A stretch of DNA of 64,000 nucleotides from Sphingobium sp. Cam5-1 (GTDB lineage: Bacteria; Pseudomonadota; Alphaproteobacteria; Sphingomonadales; Sphingomonadaceae). Location: the NCBI RefSeq assembly GCF_015693305.1, contig NZ_CP065139.1, forward strand, positions 1 to 64,000, given 5' to 3'. The notes under the pieces are model-generated. The model saw only the letters and a list, made by a program, of their open reading frames with translations. It searched no databases and had not been told where the DNA came from. Each line of letters opens with the position of its first letter. Position 1 is the first letter of the stretch. Positions 51,845 through 60,654 of the stretch are shown here, in pieces. Made by a program: the position numbers and the translations under genes.

Positions 51845-53275
51845 TCAGGACGCCTTGGCCAGGAAATCTTCCAGGCTCTGGAAGGCCTGCGGCGTGCGGG
51901 CGCACACGATCTTGTCGTCGCCGCCATTCAGTTCCGAAATGCGGTTGATGTCATTGTCCATGAACGGACCCTTGCGCCCGCATGCACATCCGCCGTCGAA
52001 ATGGACCGTCACCTGATCGCCTGTGATAACTCCGGCCCAGAAGGTGGTGGGCATGGGATCGAACACGACCATGCGTCCTGTCTGCGTGCCGGTGCGCGGC
52101 AGCGATTGGCCGGTTGCCGGGTCCATCAGGTGCGTGATGCCCCAGGGCAGGGGATGCAGCTTGTCATGGGGGCAACAGACCGCCGTCGAGCTGGATTCGG
52201 TCATGCCATAGACTTCCTTCACGCGCCCCGGCACATGATGCGGGAAGCGTTCGGCGACGACATCGCGCCATCCTTCGGGGAAGCTAAACCCTTTGGCTCC
52301 GCCGCCGGTCATGATCATGGAATCGGGATGCCATTCGACGAAAATGTCCATCTTCCGGCACGCCTCGGCCATGAGGTAGAGGTTCATGAGCGCCCCATAG
52401 AACATGACCTTCTGACCCTTCAGGCCAACCACGGCATTCTCGATGAAGCGGGTCCACCGTTCATCCGCATTGGACGCACGGGTTGCGAGCGCACTGGCGA
52501 TTGCCTGTTCGGCCGGGCTCAGTTCCAGTTCCTCGCCCAGCGCCTGTGCGCGTTGCAGCCGCCCGTTCAACCACATCTCGTCAGCGGTCAATGTGCCATC
52601 GTCGAGGGTGATGAACATGTCCTCACGACCGTCGTAGCAGTTTTCCTTCAGAACACGCATGATGAGCGGAATGTTGTGACGGCCGTAGCGGGAAGGCCAC
52701 GGACAGACGAAAACATATTCGCCACTCTTTGCGTCAATGCCCGGTTCGTCGCGATATGGCTCGACGATATAGGTGTTCTTATCAACGAACAGGGTTTCTT
52801 CGACGGTACTGAGGGGGAAGAGCGAAATCTTACCACTGGTCCCTGACGAGGTGACGGGCCGCAATGGCGTCACTCGCTCAACTTCCAGCAACCATTGTTC
52901 GATCGACTCGCAATGTTCGGCATGCACCCCCGAAAGGTCGTGCGTCGTAAGCGCCTGAAGCCAGCGGGTCAGCTTGTCGAAACGCGCTTTCTGCACGTCC
53001 AGCGCGGAATAGGATTTGAACATGGTGTGCGGCATCGCCAGACGGGTGAGGTCATCGAACCCGCTGACTTCCTCTAGTCCGACTTCCTCGGCCAGACGCT
53101 GGAGAGCGCGCAATTTGGGCTTCAAATCCCGGAACCGCCGCTGGAACAGGGCGAGCTGGATCTTTTCGACTTCGGCATAATCCAGGTCGAACAGTTCCTC
53201 CTGGCTCAGTTCCAGGAAACGCCAGGGATCTTCTTCCAATCTTTCGTAGAGATTGGCCGTCGGGGTGGATGTCAT
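51845..53275 (-). CDS. luxE: LuxE-like acyl-protein synthetase
   Basis: A 476-aa LuxE-family ligase that adenylates a carboxylic acid and hands the acyl group to LuxC. Motifs: P-loop TSSGTSGKISLFPLS, HVPGRVKEVYGMTESS, a Cys-rich CACGRKG stretch and DKIVCART near the end. It is longer than LuxE of luminous bacteria (about 370 aa), with a long N-terminal helical part. AGGAG upstream of ATG. Forms an operon with luxC, a flavoprotein, a VOC protein and a TonB receptor. Confidence 0.88.
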   Translation of the reverse strand: MTSTPTANLYERLEEDPWRFLELSQEELFDLDYAEVEKIQLALFQRRFRDLKPKLRALQRLAEEVGLEEVSGFDDLTRLAMPHTMFKSYSALDVQKARFDKLTRWLQALTTHDLSGVHAEHCESIEQWLLEVERVTPLRPVTSSGTSGKISLFPLSTVEETLFVDKNTYIVEPYRDEPGIDAKSGEYVFVCPWPSRYGRHNIPLIMRVLKENCYDGREDMFITLDDGTLTADEMWLNGRLQRAQALGEELELSPAEQAIASALATRASNADERWTRFIENAVVGLKGQKVMFYGALMNLYLMAEACRKMDIFVEWHPDSMIMTGGGAKGFSFPEGWRDVVAERFPHHVPGRVKEVYGMTESSSTAVCCPHDKLHPLPWGITHLMDPATGQSLPRTGTQTGRMVVFDPMPTTFWAGVITGDQVTVHFDGGCACGRKGPFMDNDINRISELNGGDDKIVCARTPQAFQSLEDFLAKAS

Positions 53276-53332
53276 GAAATGCTCCTGAAATGATAGGCGT
53301 ATATTTGGAGACTGCCGATCACTCGCGCGTGA

Positions 53333-54850
53333 TCAGGCGACATCTGCCGGTAATTCGGGGTACTTCGATCCGGGATCGAGAGCGTGGCGGACAGGTTCGG
53401 CGGCAGCGGCCTTGCCTGCCCTGCGCCCGAAAAAGGTCGCGCCGCCGATCAACAGACCGCTCGCATAGCCCCAGCCTTCCACCGACAGATTGGGGGCCAC
53501 CTGACCGACCGCGTAAAGGCCGGGAACAGGCGTACCATCGGCTTTCAGCGCGCGGCCATCGATGTCAGTATCAACGCCGCCCAGGCTGATGCAGCAGAAA
53601 TAGGCCGAACCTACCGAACAATCGATCGCGGCATAGGGTATCTCCGAAATCGGGGCGAGCCATTTGGGGTTCTTACGGAATTCCTCGTCATAGCCCGTCG
53701 CGGCATAGCGATTATAATTGCCGATCGTCTCCACCAGCGACCCTTCAGGCATGCCAAGGTCGGCTTCCATTTCCGGAATGTTGTCCCAGGCATCGACGAC
53801 CTCATGCTTGCGCTCGGACCTGATGTCGCCAAGCTCCGGCCGTCCGAAATTGACATTGTCGCAGATCAGGTAAGCCTTGCCCTCGGGCTGGCTCAAAATC
53901 GCGTCGGTCGACCATGCGTGATAGACGTCCTCCGCCACGAAGCGGCGGCCTTCGCTGTTCACCAATATGCCTTTGACCAGGCTGGCGGGCGGATAGAAGG
54001 GTGATGTGATCATGCTCTGATCCAGCCCGACGATCGCCGCGTCCATGCTCTGGCCCAGCGCTATGCCCGATCCGTCAGCAGTCGGCACGCCCAGCGGAGC
54101 GATGCCCTCCCGCCCAGCTTTCGATCCATGGGCAAGGCCCAGGTCCCGGTCCCACTCGCAACCGCCGGTCGCCAGCACCACACCCTTGCGCGCCGCCACC
54201 GCCATGTTGCGGCCTTCCTGCCGATACTGGACGCCAACGACCGCGCCTGCCTCGTCCCGAACCAGCGCGTTGACCGCTGCATCGTAGATCACGCGCACCT
54301 TTAGTTCATGCAGGCGCTGGAGCAACCGGTCGAACAGCAGATGCCCGACAAATCCGCCCCCCGGCTTGTGACCACGCGGGAAAGGCTCCGCCGCTTCAGA
54401 CAAGGGCCAGCAGGCTTCGCTTCCGGTCCACACCAGCGTTTCATCGCTATGGGGGTGGAAATGCTTGCCGTCGAAATAGCGTTCGTTGAACGTGACGCCC
54501 AGCGACATCAGCCAGTCATAATGGCCGACGCTACCCTCGCAATAGGCCTCGATCTTGTCCACGGCCGCCTTCGGCTGCGTAGCCTTCAGAAACCGGGCCA
54601 TATTCTCCGGCGTATCGGCAAAGCCATTGGCCTTTTGCGGAGGCGTGCCGCCGCCCAGATAGATGAACCCACCGGACATGGCGGTAGAGCCTCCCCCGCC
54701 AGAGGTCCTTTCAATGACCAAAACTTCTGCGCCCGCTTCGGCTGCGGCAATCGCGGCGGAAGCGCCAGCCCCTCCCAGCCCCGCGATTACAACATCCGCC
54801 GTCGTCGCGAACGTAACTTCGTCCAGCGTCTTGGCTGCCTCTGTCTTCAC
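53333..54850 (-). CDS. FAD-binding dehydrogenase, divergent KSTD/fumarate-reductase-like
   Basis: A 505-aa flavoprotein: GLGGAG at 24-29, GGGGSTAMSGGFIYLGGG, and C-terminal FCCISLGGVDTDIDGRAL, GLYAVGQVAPNLSVEGWGYASGLLIGG. It lacks the TKGG signature of the three KSTD-like paralogues, so it is a separate branch. GTG start with GGAGG upstream, overlapping the VOC stop in GTGA. It lies 57 nt upstream of luxE on the same strand, so it is likely to act on the same intermediate. Confidence 0.84.
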   Translation of the reverse strand: MKTEAAKTLDEVTFATTADVVIAGLGGAGASAAIAAAEAGAEVLVIERTSGGGGSTAMSGGFIYLGGGTPPQKANGFADTPENMARFLKATQPKAAVDKIEAYCEGSVGHYDWLMSLGVTFNERYFDGKHFHPHSDETLVWTGSEACWPLSEAAEPFPRGHKPGGGFVGHLLFDRLLQRLHELKVRVIYDAAVNALVRDEAGAVVGVQYRQEGRNMAVAARKGVVLATGGCEWDRDLGLAHGSKAGREGIAPLGVPTADGSGIALGQSMDAAIVGLDQSMITSPFYPPASLVKGILVNSEGRRFVAEDVYHAWSTDAILSQPEGKAYLICDNVNFGRPELGDIRSERKHEVVDAWDNIPEMEADLGMPEGSLVETIGNYNRYAATGYDEEFRKNPKWLAPISEIPYAAIDCSVGSAYFCCISLGGVDTDIDGRALKADGTPVPGLYAVGQVAPNLSVEGWGYASGLLIGGATFFGRRAGKAAAAEPVRHALDPGSKYPELPADVA

Positions 54851-55425
54851 TGTGATCCTCCAACTTGTGCGGCCGCGCCGTCTTTAAGTTCCAGCATGCG
54901 GACGGGATCGCGCCCGTCCCAATATCGCGCAGCCTCTGCCACATCCCGGAACAGGTTGATCAACACCGGCTCTGCGGGCACCAGTTCCAGCATGCAGCCC
55001 AGTTCGTTGCGGGTGTCGGCATAGGCGACCTGCGCCCCGCCGACTGACCGGAACTCGCTCGCCATCTCTATGCCTCGCGCTCTCAGGCGCCTGATTTCTT
55101 CGCCGACATTGTGAACGATCCGGCACATGTGATGAAAGCCGGTCTGGCCTTCGGGAACCATGTCGCGATAGGCGGACGGCCCCTTGCTCGTCTGCTGGAT
55201 CAGTTCGATCTGAACCGGCCCCGCTTGCGCTAGCGCCGCCTTGAAAGCGAGCGGCTCGGGCCGCCCGCGATACAATGCGTCAGGATAGTCGGAGTCGCGC
55301 CGGAGAAACGGCCCGACCCCCATGGACAACCACCGCTCCATCGCATCGTCCAGGTCCGTCACGACCCAGCAATTCTGCAACAGCGCCATCCTCTCATTGC
55401 GCGGGATGAGTTCTTCCAGTCCCAT
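54847..55425 (-). CDS. VOC-family protein (glyoxalase/epimerase-like)
   Basis: A 192-aa vicinal-oxygen-chelate protein: LLQNCWVVTDLDDAMERWL at the N-terminus, VQIELIQQTSKGPS, and GFHHMCRIVHNVGEEIRRL opening the second module, ending GCMLELV. Layout resembles methylmalonyl-CoA epimerase-like VOC proteins found beside steroid or aromatic degradation genes. ATG 55425 shares one base with the TonB stop (TGATG), so coupled translation is likely. Confidence 0.8.
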   Translation of the reverse strand: MGLEELIPRNERMALLQNCWVVTDLDDAMERWLSMGVGPFLRRDSDYPDALYRGRPEPLAFKAALAQAGPVQIELIQQTSKGPSAYRDMVPEGQTGFHHMCRIVHNVGEEIRRLRARGIEMASEFRSVGGAQVAYADTRNELGCMLELVPAEPVLINLFRDVAEAARYWDGRDPVRMLELKDGAAAQVGGSQ

Positions 55426-57773
55426 CAGAAGTCTGCCGCCAGAGACACGCCCCAAGTCCTGCCGACCGACGGAATCGCAAAGTCGATGAACGACCCGATC
55501 GTGTTGCTGGACGTGAATCCGTCATAAGTGGTGTTGTTCGTCACATTCTTGACGAAGCCAGTCAGCGTCAGGTCGAGTTTGTCATGCACCGGGAACTGGT
55601 AACGCATGGCCAGGTCGACCTTGGTCACCGGGGGAATGGACCCGCGTGGATCATTGAGAACGCTCGTTTCGTAACGCGACGTGTAATAGAGCGCGGCATT
55701 AAGTCCCGCTCGGCCTGCCCCCAGATCGAAAGCATAGTCGGAGATCAGACCCGCAGTCCATTTAGGCGTACGGCGCAGCTTCAGGTCCGATAGGTCCGCA
55801 AGGCCCTGACCCGCAAGGTTCCCGACGAAACTCAGATATTTCGCGTCCAGATAACCGGCTGATCCTGTGATCGTCCATCCGGCGACAGGGACCACCGCCA
55901 GTTCGGCCTCCACGCCCTTGTACCGCGCCTTGGCGGCATTCACCGTCGCCGTAACAATGCCTCCTCCCGGTGCGACCGTCAGGATATCTTCCTGCTTGTC
56001 CTTCAGCGTGTTGTGGAACGCCGCGACGTTCAGGCGAACCCGCTTGTTGAACCATTCGCTCTTGAAGCCGACTTCATAGGCGTCCATGATTTCAGGACGA
56101 TAGGGGATGACGGCGTTGACGATGCTTCCCGCGCGGCCGTTAAACCCGCCCGCATTATAGCCCCGGCTCCAGTTGGCGTAGACCAGCAGGTCGGGCTGGA
56201 TCTTATATTGCAACCCGATGCGTGGGGTCAGCTCGTCGAACTTGACCGAAGCGCTCACCGGCCCTTGCTGCGGGCCAAGAACGAACTGATCGCGGATCGG
56301 CTGCTGGAGCCTTCCCCACAGCGTGAAGTTCGTCTGCTTGCGATCCCATGTCTGCCGCGCACCGGCCGTCAGGCGCAGCTTGTCCGTAATGTCCCAGTCA
56401 CCCTGGAAGAAGACCGCGAAGGAACGGCTTTTCTGCCGGATGCGATAGGCGTTGAGCGAGTTGAAGTAGGCCGTGCCCGGCGGGGTTGTCGCCGACAGCC
56501 CGGCAAAATCGACCGACGGGAACTGTCGCGCGGTGAATGCATATTCGATGAAGAAAGCGCCCGCCACGAAGTTGATCGGGCCATCGAACTGCGTTTCCGC
56601 GCGCAACTCCTGTGAAAACTGCCAGGAGCTTTCCCGCTTGTCGTTACGCTGTATCGCAAAACGGGTCGCGTCGAAGTCGCCGAGCTGATCTTCCTCGTCC
56701 TCACGATAGCCCGACAGGCTGACCAATTTGACGCCGTCGAGTTCGTGCGCAATCTCCAGCGTCACGGCATTAAGATTATAATAGGCCGGAAACTGCGACG
56801 TCTCGACATCGTTACGCTTCTTGCTGAGCGGCCTGCAAACGATAGAGGTCGCAGGATTGAGACATTGTATATTCTGTCCGGAGACATAGGTCGGATATCC
56901 CAGCGTACCCAGACCATTGGCTGTCAGCAGCTTGGGGCCGGTTAGCGGAATGAGGTCGGGGGTCAGGACGGGGACATAGGGCGGCACTTCGCTGTCATCC
57001 TCCATCCGCTCGAGCGAAAGGTAGATGCTCGTCCGGTCCGAAGGGGTAGCGACCAGCGACAGCATATAATCCCGCATATCGCGCTTGCCTTCGCGATCGC
57101 CGACGATGCTGTTGCGGAACTCCCCATTATGCTTCTTGACCGCGATCGCGCCCTTGACCGCCAGCAGGCCGGGGATGATGGGCGCAGTGACGACACCTTC
57201 AAAGTCCGTCCGTCCGAAACTGCCCACCGTCGCGCGCAATTTGCCGCTGACGGGAGCGTCGGGATCGGGCCGTGACCGAATAACGTTCACCGTGCCGCCC
57301 GTCGTGTTGCGACCAAACAGCAGGCCTTGCGGACCGCGCAAAATCTCCAGTCGTTCGATATCGAACGCGTCGAGCAGCGTACCCCGCTGAAATGCCAGCG
57401 GAATGCCGTCAATGGTGAAGCCGATGCCGGATTCGACGGCGCGGTTCGGATCTTGAAGCGAGATGCCGCGCAAGCTGATCTGCGGCGTGTTGAGCGCAGC
57501 GCCTGAGCGTGAAATCGTCATGCCGGGCACCATGCCGCGCAGGCCCGTCAACGCATCCAGGTTGGATGCACGCATGGCCTCGCCGGTGAAAGCCGTCACG
57601 GCGACGGGCACGTCCTGCAACGGCACGGCCCGTTTCTGAGCGGTGACGATGATGTCCGCCAGCTCAGTCGACGAGGACTGTTTCGAGTCCGCCGAAGCTT
57701 GCGCCAAGGCGCTACCGGGTGCCATCACGCCCAAACTGAGCGCCAATAGCGAAGTTCCTGTAAAGGTCCGCAT
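55425..57773 (-). CDS. TonB-dependent outer-membrane receptor
   Basis: A 782-aa receptor: signal peptide (about 1-24, ending ALAQA), TonB box ADIIVTAQKR, plug with TISRSGAALNTPQISLRG and LRGPQGLLFGRNTTGG, and a barrel ending in SLAADF. ATG 57773 with GGAGGGG upstream; the frame extends 34 codons further without a signal. It leads the operon TonB-VOC-flavoprotein-luxE-luxC, tying uptake to that pathway. It is distinct from the receptor at 37678. Confidence 0.95.
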   Translation of the reverse strand: MRTFTGTSLLALSLGVMAPGSALAQASADSKQSSSTELADIIVTAQKRAVPLQDVPVAVTAFTGEAMRASNLDALTGLRGMVPGMTISRSGAALNTPQISLRGISLQDPNRAVESGIGFTIDGIPLAFQRGTLLDAFDIERLEILRGPQGLLFGRNTTGGTVNVIRSRPDPDAPVSGKLRATVGSFGRTDFEGVVTAPIIPGLLAVKGAIAVKKHNGEFRNSIVGDREGKRDMRDYMLSLVATPSDRTSIYLSLERMEDDSEVPPYVPVLTPDLIPLTGPKLLTANGLGTLGYPTYVSGQNIQCLNPATSIVCRPLSKKRNDVETSQFPAYYNLNAVTLEIAHELDGVKLVSLSGYREDEEDQLGDFDATRFAIQRNDKRESSWQFSQELRAETQFDGPINFVAGAFFIEYAFTARQFPSVDFAGLSATTPPGTAYFNSLNAYRIRQKSRSFAVFFQGDWDITDKLRLTAGARQTWDRKQTNFTLWGRLQQPIRDQFVLGPQQGPVSASVKFDELTPRIGLQYKIQPDLLVYANWSRGYNAGGFNGRAGSIVNAVIPYRPEIMDAYEVGFKSEWFNKRVRLNVAAFHNTLKDKQEDILTVAPGGGIVTATVNAAKARYKGVEAELAVVPVAGWTITGSAGYLDAKYLSFVGNLAGQGLADLSDLKLRRTPKWTAGLISDYAFDLGAGRAGLNAALYYTSRYETSVLNDPRGSIPPVTKVDLAMRYQFPVHDKLDLTLTGFVKNVTNNTTYDGFTSSNTIGSFIDFAIPSVGRTWGVSLAADF

Positions 57774-58213
57774 GTTATCCCCTCCATTTATGTCTGTTGT
57801 CGGTCTTCCGTTTGTCGCGTCATTTTTCGCGCGACTATAAATCTGATTACCGATGGCTCGTCCTGGGACAGCCACGGATCATATGAAAACCTATTCCGGA
57901 CATAATGGAAAGTTGGATAATAGGCCGTAGGACCAAGCCGGTGATCGCCGACCAATATCTGACGCTTGTCGGACGTTGAAAAGCAAGGACAAAGGGGCAG
58001 CAGGCGCGCGCGCCGTCGCTCACTGCGTCGGCGTCATGGGCGCGCAACAATGCCGGAATCGGACGGATGCCGGGTTACAGAAATGCGGCGATGGGAAGGC
58101 GAACGACTCGTCCTTCCCCGACACCCGCCCGGCAGTCATGTACGCTGGGCCGGGGAACTTCAGCGCCGGGGAACGTCAGCGAAAATGCCGACACAGCGTC
58201 GGCATTGTTCAAT
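57774..58213. other. 440-nt intergenic region, receptor promoter and tetR terminator
   Basis: Holds the promoter side of the minus-strand TonB gene, an inverted repeat CCTATT/AATAGG (57890-57924), a TGAC-gctt-GTC half-matched site at 57960-57970, and a terminator near 58184. I see no convincing gene in it. Confidence 0.4.
58184..58206 (-). terminator. Rho-independent terminator after tetR
   Basis: Perfect 9-bp stem AATGCCGAC / GTCGGCATT with a 5-nt loop, 8 nt past the minus-strand tetR stop, followed on that strand by a short T-run. Confidence 0.6.
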
Positions 58214-59134
58214 TCACGCTTTCTTGCGACGCCTCGCCGCTGGCTTGGCTGCCAATTTGGTGACCGTGGACGCGAGCAATTCGATCTGCGCCGTGGCCAT
58301 CTCAATGAGTGCCGGGTCGTCATGCGCGGCCAGGGTTCGGGCGGCCGCCATTATTCTGTCTTCCGGCGTGGGCTCTGCGGGCGCAGTTTCTTCCGGCGCT
58401 GCACCGTAACGCGCTTCGGCCCGAGCGAGGAAATCCAGCGCGACTTCTGTCGCCTGCTTTACCGCCAGATCCGTGATCTTGCCCTGCTGCTGGATGCTGG
58501 CTTCGAAAATGGCTGACTGGATGATGACAAGCGTGCGGAACGGATCTTCTTCCGACAGCGGTTCGACAGCCCAGCCTGTATGCCACAAAGTATGGTAGGG
58601 CAGGGCAGCAACCTTGTCGAAATCCCGCACCAAATGGCGGGACTCGAATGGAATGTGACGAGCGAGGGCGCCTGGCTTCGCTGGATTGGGTTGGTTGAAA
58701 TATTCCTGGATGCCCTTGATCATCAACGTGACCAATTGCTCCAGGCTTTCGGGCTTGCGCCGCCGAACATAGCGTTCCACTTCGACGCCAGTCTGCTGGA
58801 CGAAGCGGATCGCGATCTGGCCCAATATCTCGTCGACGCTGGCGAAGTGGGAATAGATGGATGTCCGGGTGATGCCGCCATGGTCGGCGATCATGGCGAT
58901 GGAGATGTCAGCTGGCTTATGCGCCTTGAGCAGTTCAATCGTCGCTTCGATGATCCGGTCTACGCGGGCTCTGCCCGGCGCGCGCTGCCCCAGCTTCTCC
59001 CGTTCGGAAAGCAACTCGCTCTGAAGAAACTGAAGGGTATTGGGCTCGGAATCTGTCCTCAAACTGTGAGGCTTGATCTTCGTTGAAATTTTCTCCGCTT
59101 TACCTTTGAGCGGCGCCAGTCCCTGTTTTTTCAT
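58214..59134 (-). CDS. Long TetR-family transcriptional regulator
   Basis: A 306-aa TetR-like protein, about 100 aa longer than usual. The HTH lies at about 57-104: RVDRIIEATIELLKAH, then ISIAMIADHGGITRTSIYSHFASVDEIL. It has a basic 55-aa N-terminal extension and an Ala/Pro-rich C-terminal tail ending in ARRRKKA. It is divergent from the SDR at 59351, across three operator-like sites including the perfect TGACAGCTGTCA. The leading candidate for the regulator of the TGACA/TGTCA family (inference). Confidence 0.87.
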   Translation of the reverse strand: MKKQGLAPLKGKAEKISTKIKPHSLRTDSEPNTLQFLQSELLSEREKLGQRAPGRARVDRIIEATIELLKAHKPADISIAMIADHGGITRTSIYSHFASVDEILGQIAIRFVQQTGVEVERYVRRRKPESLEQLVTLMIKGIQEYFNQPNPAKPGALARHIPFESRHLVRDFDKVAALPYHTLWHTGWAVEPLSEEDPFRTLVIIQSAIFEASIQQQGKITDLAVKQATEVALDFLARAEARYGAAPEETAPAEPTPEDRIMAAARTLAAHDDPALIEMATAQIELLASTVTKLAAKPAARRRKKA

Positions 59135-59183
59135 CGTTGAACCATATCATAGCGAGGTGAGGTTTCAAGTGAAGGCGCTTCGA

Positions 59184-59195
59184 TGACAGCTGTCA
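59184..59195. promoter_or_regulatory. Perfect palindrome TGACAGCTGTCA
   Basis: 12-bp perfect palindrome 50 nt upstream of tetR; strongest member of the TGACA/TGTCA family. Confidence 0.65.
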
Positions 59196-59212
59196 ACTCC
59201 GATATTGCAAAA

Positions 59213-59226
59213 ATAGTATCCTAGCG
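59213..59226. promoter_or_regulatory. ATAGTATCCTAGCG operator candidate
   Basis: Matches the GTATGCTAGC-type sites at 23971 and 25575 with one change; the only one of its family in the last 30 kb. Confidence 0.45.
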
Positions 59227-59275
59227 CACGATATCGCTTTACAGCTTTCCGCTGGCGCGATAGATGGTCCTTATG

Positions 59276-59286
59276 TGACATTTGTC
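59276..59286. promoter_or_regulatory. TGACATTTGTC operator candidate
   Basis: Same ten bases TGACATTTGT as at 24656-24665, 65 nt upstream of the SDR start. Confidence 0.5.
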
Positions 59287-59350
59287 TGTCTCTGAAAGGC
59301 TGTGGTGATCGATCACGCCGGATATGGAGCGGGCTGTAGGGAGAGGTGCG

Positions 59351-60115
59351 TTGGGCAGTCGACTGTCTGGCAAGACGGCAATTATCACAGGCGCTGGCTC
59401 GATGCACGGCATGGGCGCGGCAACCGCCCGCCTGTTCGCTCGGGAAGGCGCGTCGGTGATCGTGACGGACCTTGACGAAGCGGGCGCGGCGGCGGTTGCG
59501 GCATCCATCACGCAGGAAGGTGGCATTGCGTCGTCCCGATCACAGGATGTCCGTCAGGAAGAGGGATGGCAGGAACTCGCCGCCGACGTCCTCAAACGGT
59601 TCGGGCACATCGACATTCTCGTGAACAATGCGGGCATCTATCATGCGGCATATGTTTCTGACACACCCGTCGCCATGCTCGACCGCCTTTTCGAAATTAA
59701 TTTGCGGGGCGCTTTCCTGGGTTGCCAGGCGGTGATCCCGCGCATGCGCGCCAATGGCGGCGGTTCCATCGTCAATATCTCGTCCATTGCCGCATTGACG
59801 GGCGTTCACAGAAGCGCTGCTTATGCCGCTACCAAGGGGGCTGTTCGTGCGCTGACCAAAAGTGTTGCGCTCGATGAAGCGCCCTATGGCATCCGGTGCA
59901 ATTCGGTGCACCCCGGCACGATCGAAACGCCGATGGTCGGCCAATTGCTTCAGGGCGATCCGGCCGCCATCGACGCCGCCATTGCGCCGATCCCGCTCGG
60001 CCGCTTGGGCCGACCGGAAGATGTCGCGAACATGTCCCTGTTCCTGGCATCGCAGGAGGCGTCCTATGTGACGGGTGCCGAATTTGTCGTTGATGGAGGC
60101 TTGACCATAGCATGA
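59351..60115 (+). CDS. Short-chain dehydrogenase/reductase
   Basis: Classical SDR (254 aa) with a two-residue insertion in the cofactor loop: TGAGSMHGMG at 13-22. Catalytic Y158 and K162 in AYAATKGAV, C-terminal VVDGGL. TTG 59351 preceded by GGGAGAGG is preferred; an ATG at 59324 would add nine residues that look non-native. The stop overlaps the ferredoxin start (ATGA), so the two are coupled. Confidence 0.86.
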   Translation: MGSRLSGKTAIITGAGSMHGMGAATARLFAREGASVIVTDLDEAGAAAVAASITQEGGIASSRSQDVRQEEGWQELAADVLKRFGHIDILVNNAGIYHAAYVSDTPVAMLDRLFEINLRGAFLGCQAVIPRMRANGGGSIVNISSIAALTGVHRSAAYAATKGAVRALTKSVALDEAPYGIRCNSVHPGTIETPMVGQLLQGDPAAIDAAIAPIPLGRLGRPEDVANMSLFLASQEASYVTGAEFVVDGGLTIA

Positions 60116-60438
60116 GCGCCGATTTCCTTCCCGTCGCGGCGGCAGCCGACCTGCCCAACAACAGCAGTAAGCCGATAACAGTGAACGGCCTGGACCTTCT
60201 GCTGTGTCACGCGGACGGAGAGTTTTTCTGTGTGCAGAATGAATGCACGCATCGCGCATTTTCCCTGGCGGCCGGACGCATCAGGCGCTGCATGGTGCTG
60301 TGTCCCGAACATGGCATGCCCTTCGATCTGCGAACCGGAAATCCCAAGGGACAGCTGACGGACAAGCCGCTCCGCACGTTCGAAACACGTGTCGTGGATG
60401 GTCAGGTGGAAGTCGCGGTGCCTGCGGAGGTAAGTTGA
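60112..60438 (+). CDS. Rieske-type [2Fe-2S] ferredoxin
   Basis: A 108-aa Rieske ferredoxin. Cluster ligands C45/H47 (CTHR) and C64/H67 (CPEH), then GMPFDLRTG as in the ferredoxins of naphthalene/biphenyl-type dioxygenases. Transfers electrons to a Rieske oxygenase, most simply the alpha subunit at 26437, 33 kb away; no ferredoxin reductase is visible. Translationally coupled to the SDR. Confidence 0.92.
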   Translation: MSADFLPVAAAADLPNNSSKPITVNGLDLLLCHADGEFFCVQNECTHRAFSLAAGRIRRCMVLCPEHGMPFDLRTGNPKGQLTDKPLRTFETRVVDGQVEVAVPAEVS

Positions 60439-60654
60439 GATAGTTGCGGTCAGCCGCCATTGCGTAATGTGACAAGGGTCGCATAAAGTGGATCGGGGCG
60501 CGTCACGGCGTCCGGGGAAAAATTGGGGCGAAATGCGTCCTGAAGGAGTAGGATCGTTGCAAGGTCATTTGCATTTCCGCCACTGTGCGCCGGTCGGCCG
60601 TTGCGGCGCGGCTCCCCTTTATGATGGACGGACCTCTTTGCCGGAGCGCGGGCG

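Noticed and set aside
50365..53275. Bioluminescence operon
   Set aside because: LuxC and LuxE are present but no luxA, luxB or luxD; the pair must serve another purpose.
57774..58213. Possible small genes in the 440-nt gap
   Set aside because: Only short frames overlapping antisense to tetR, without start signals or recognisable sequence.
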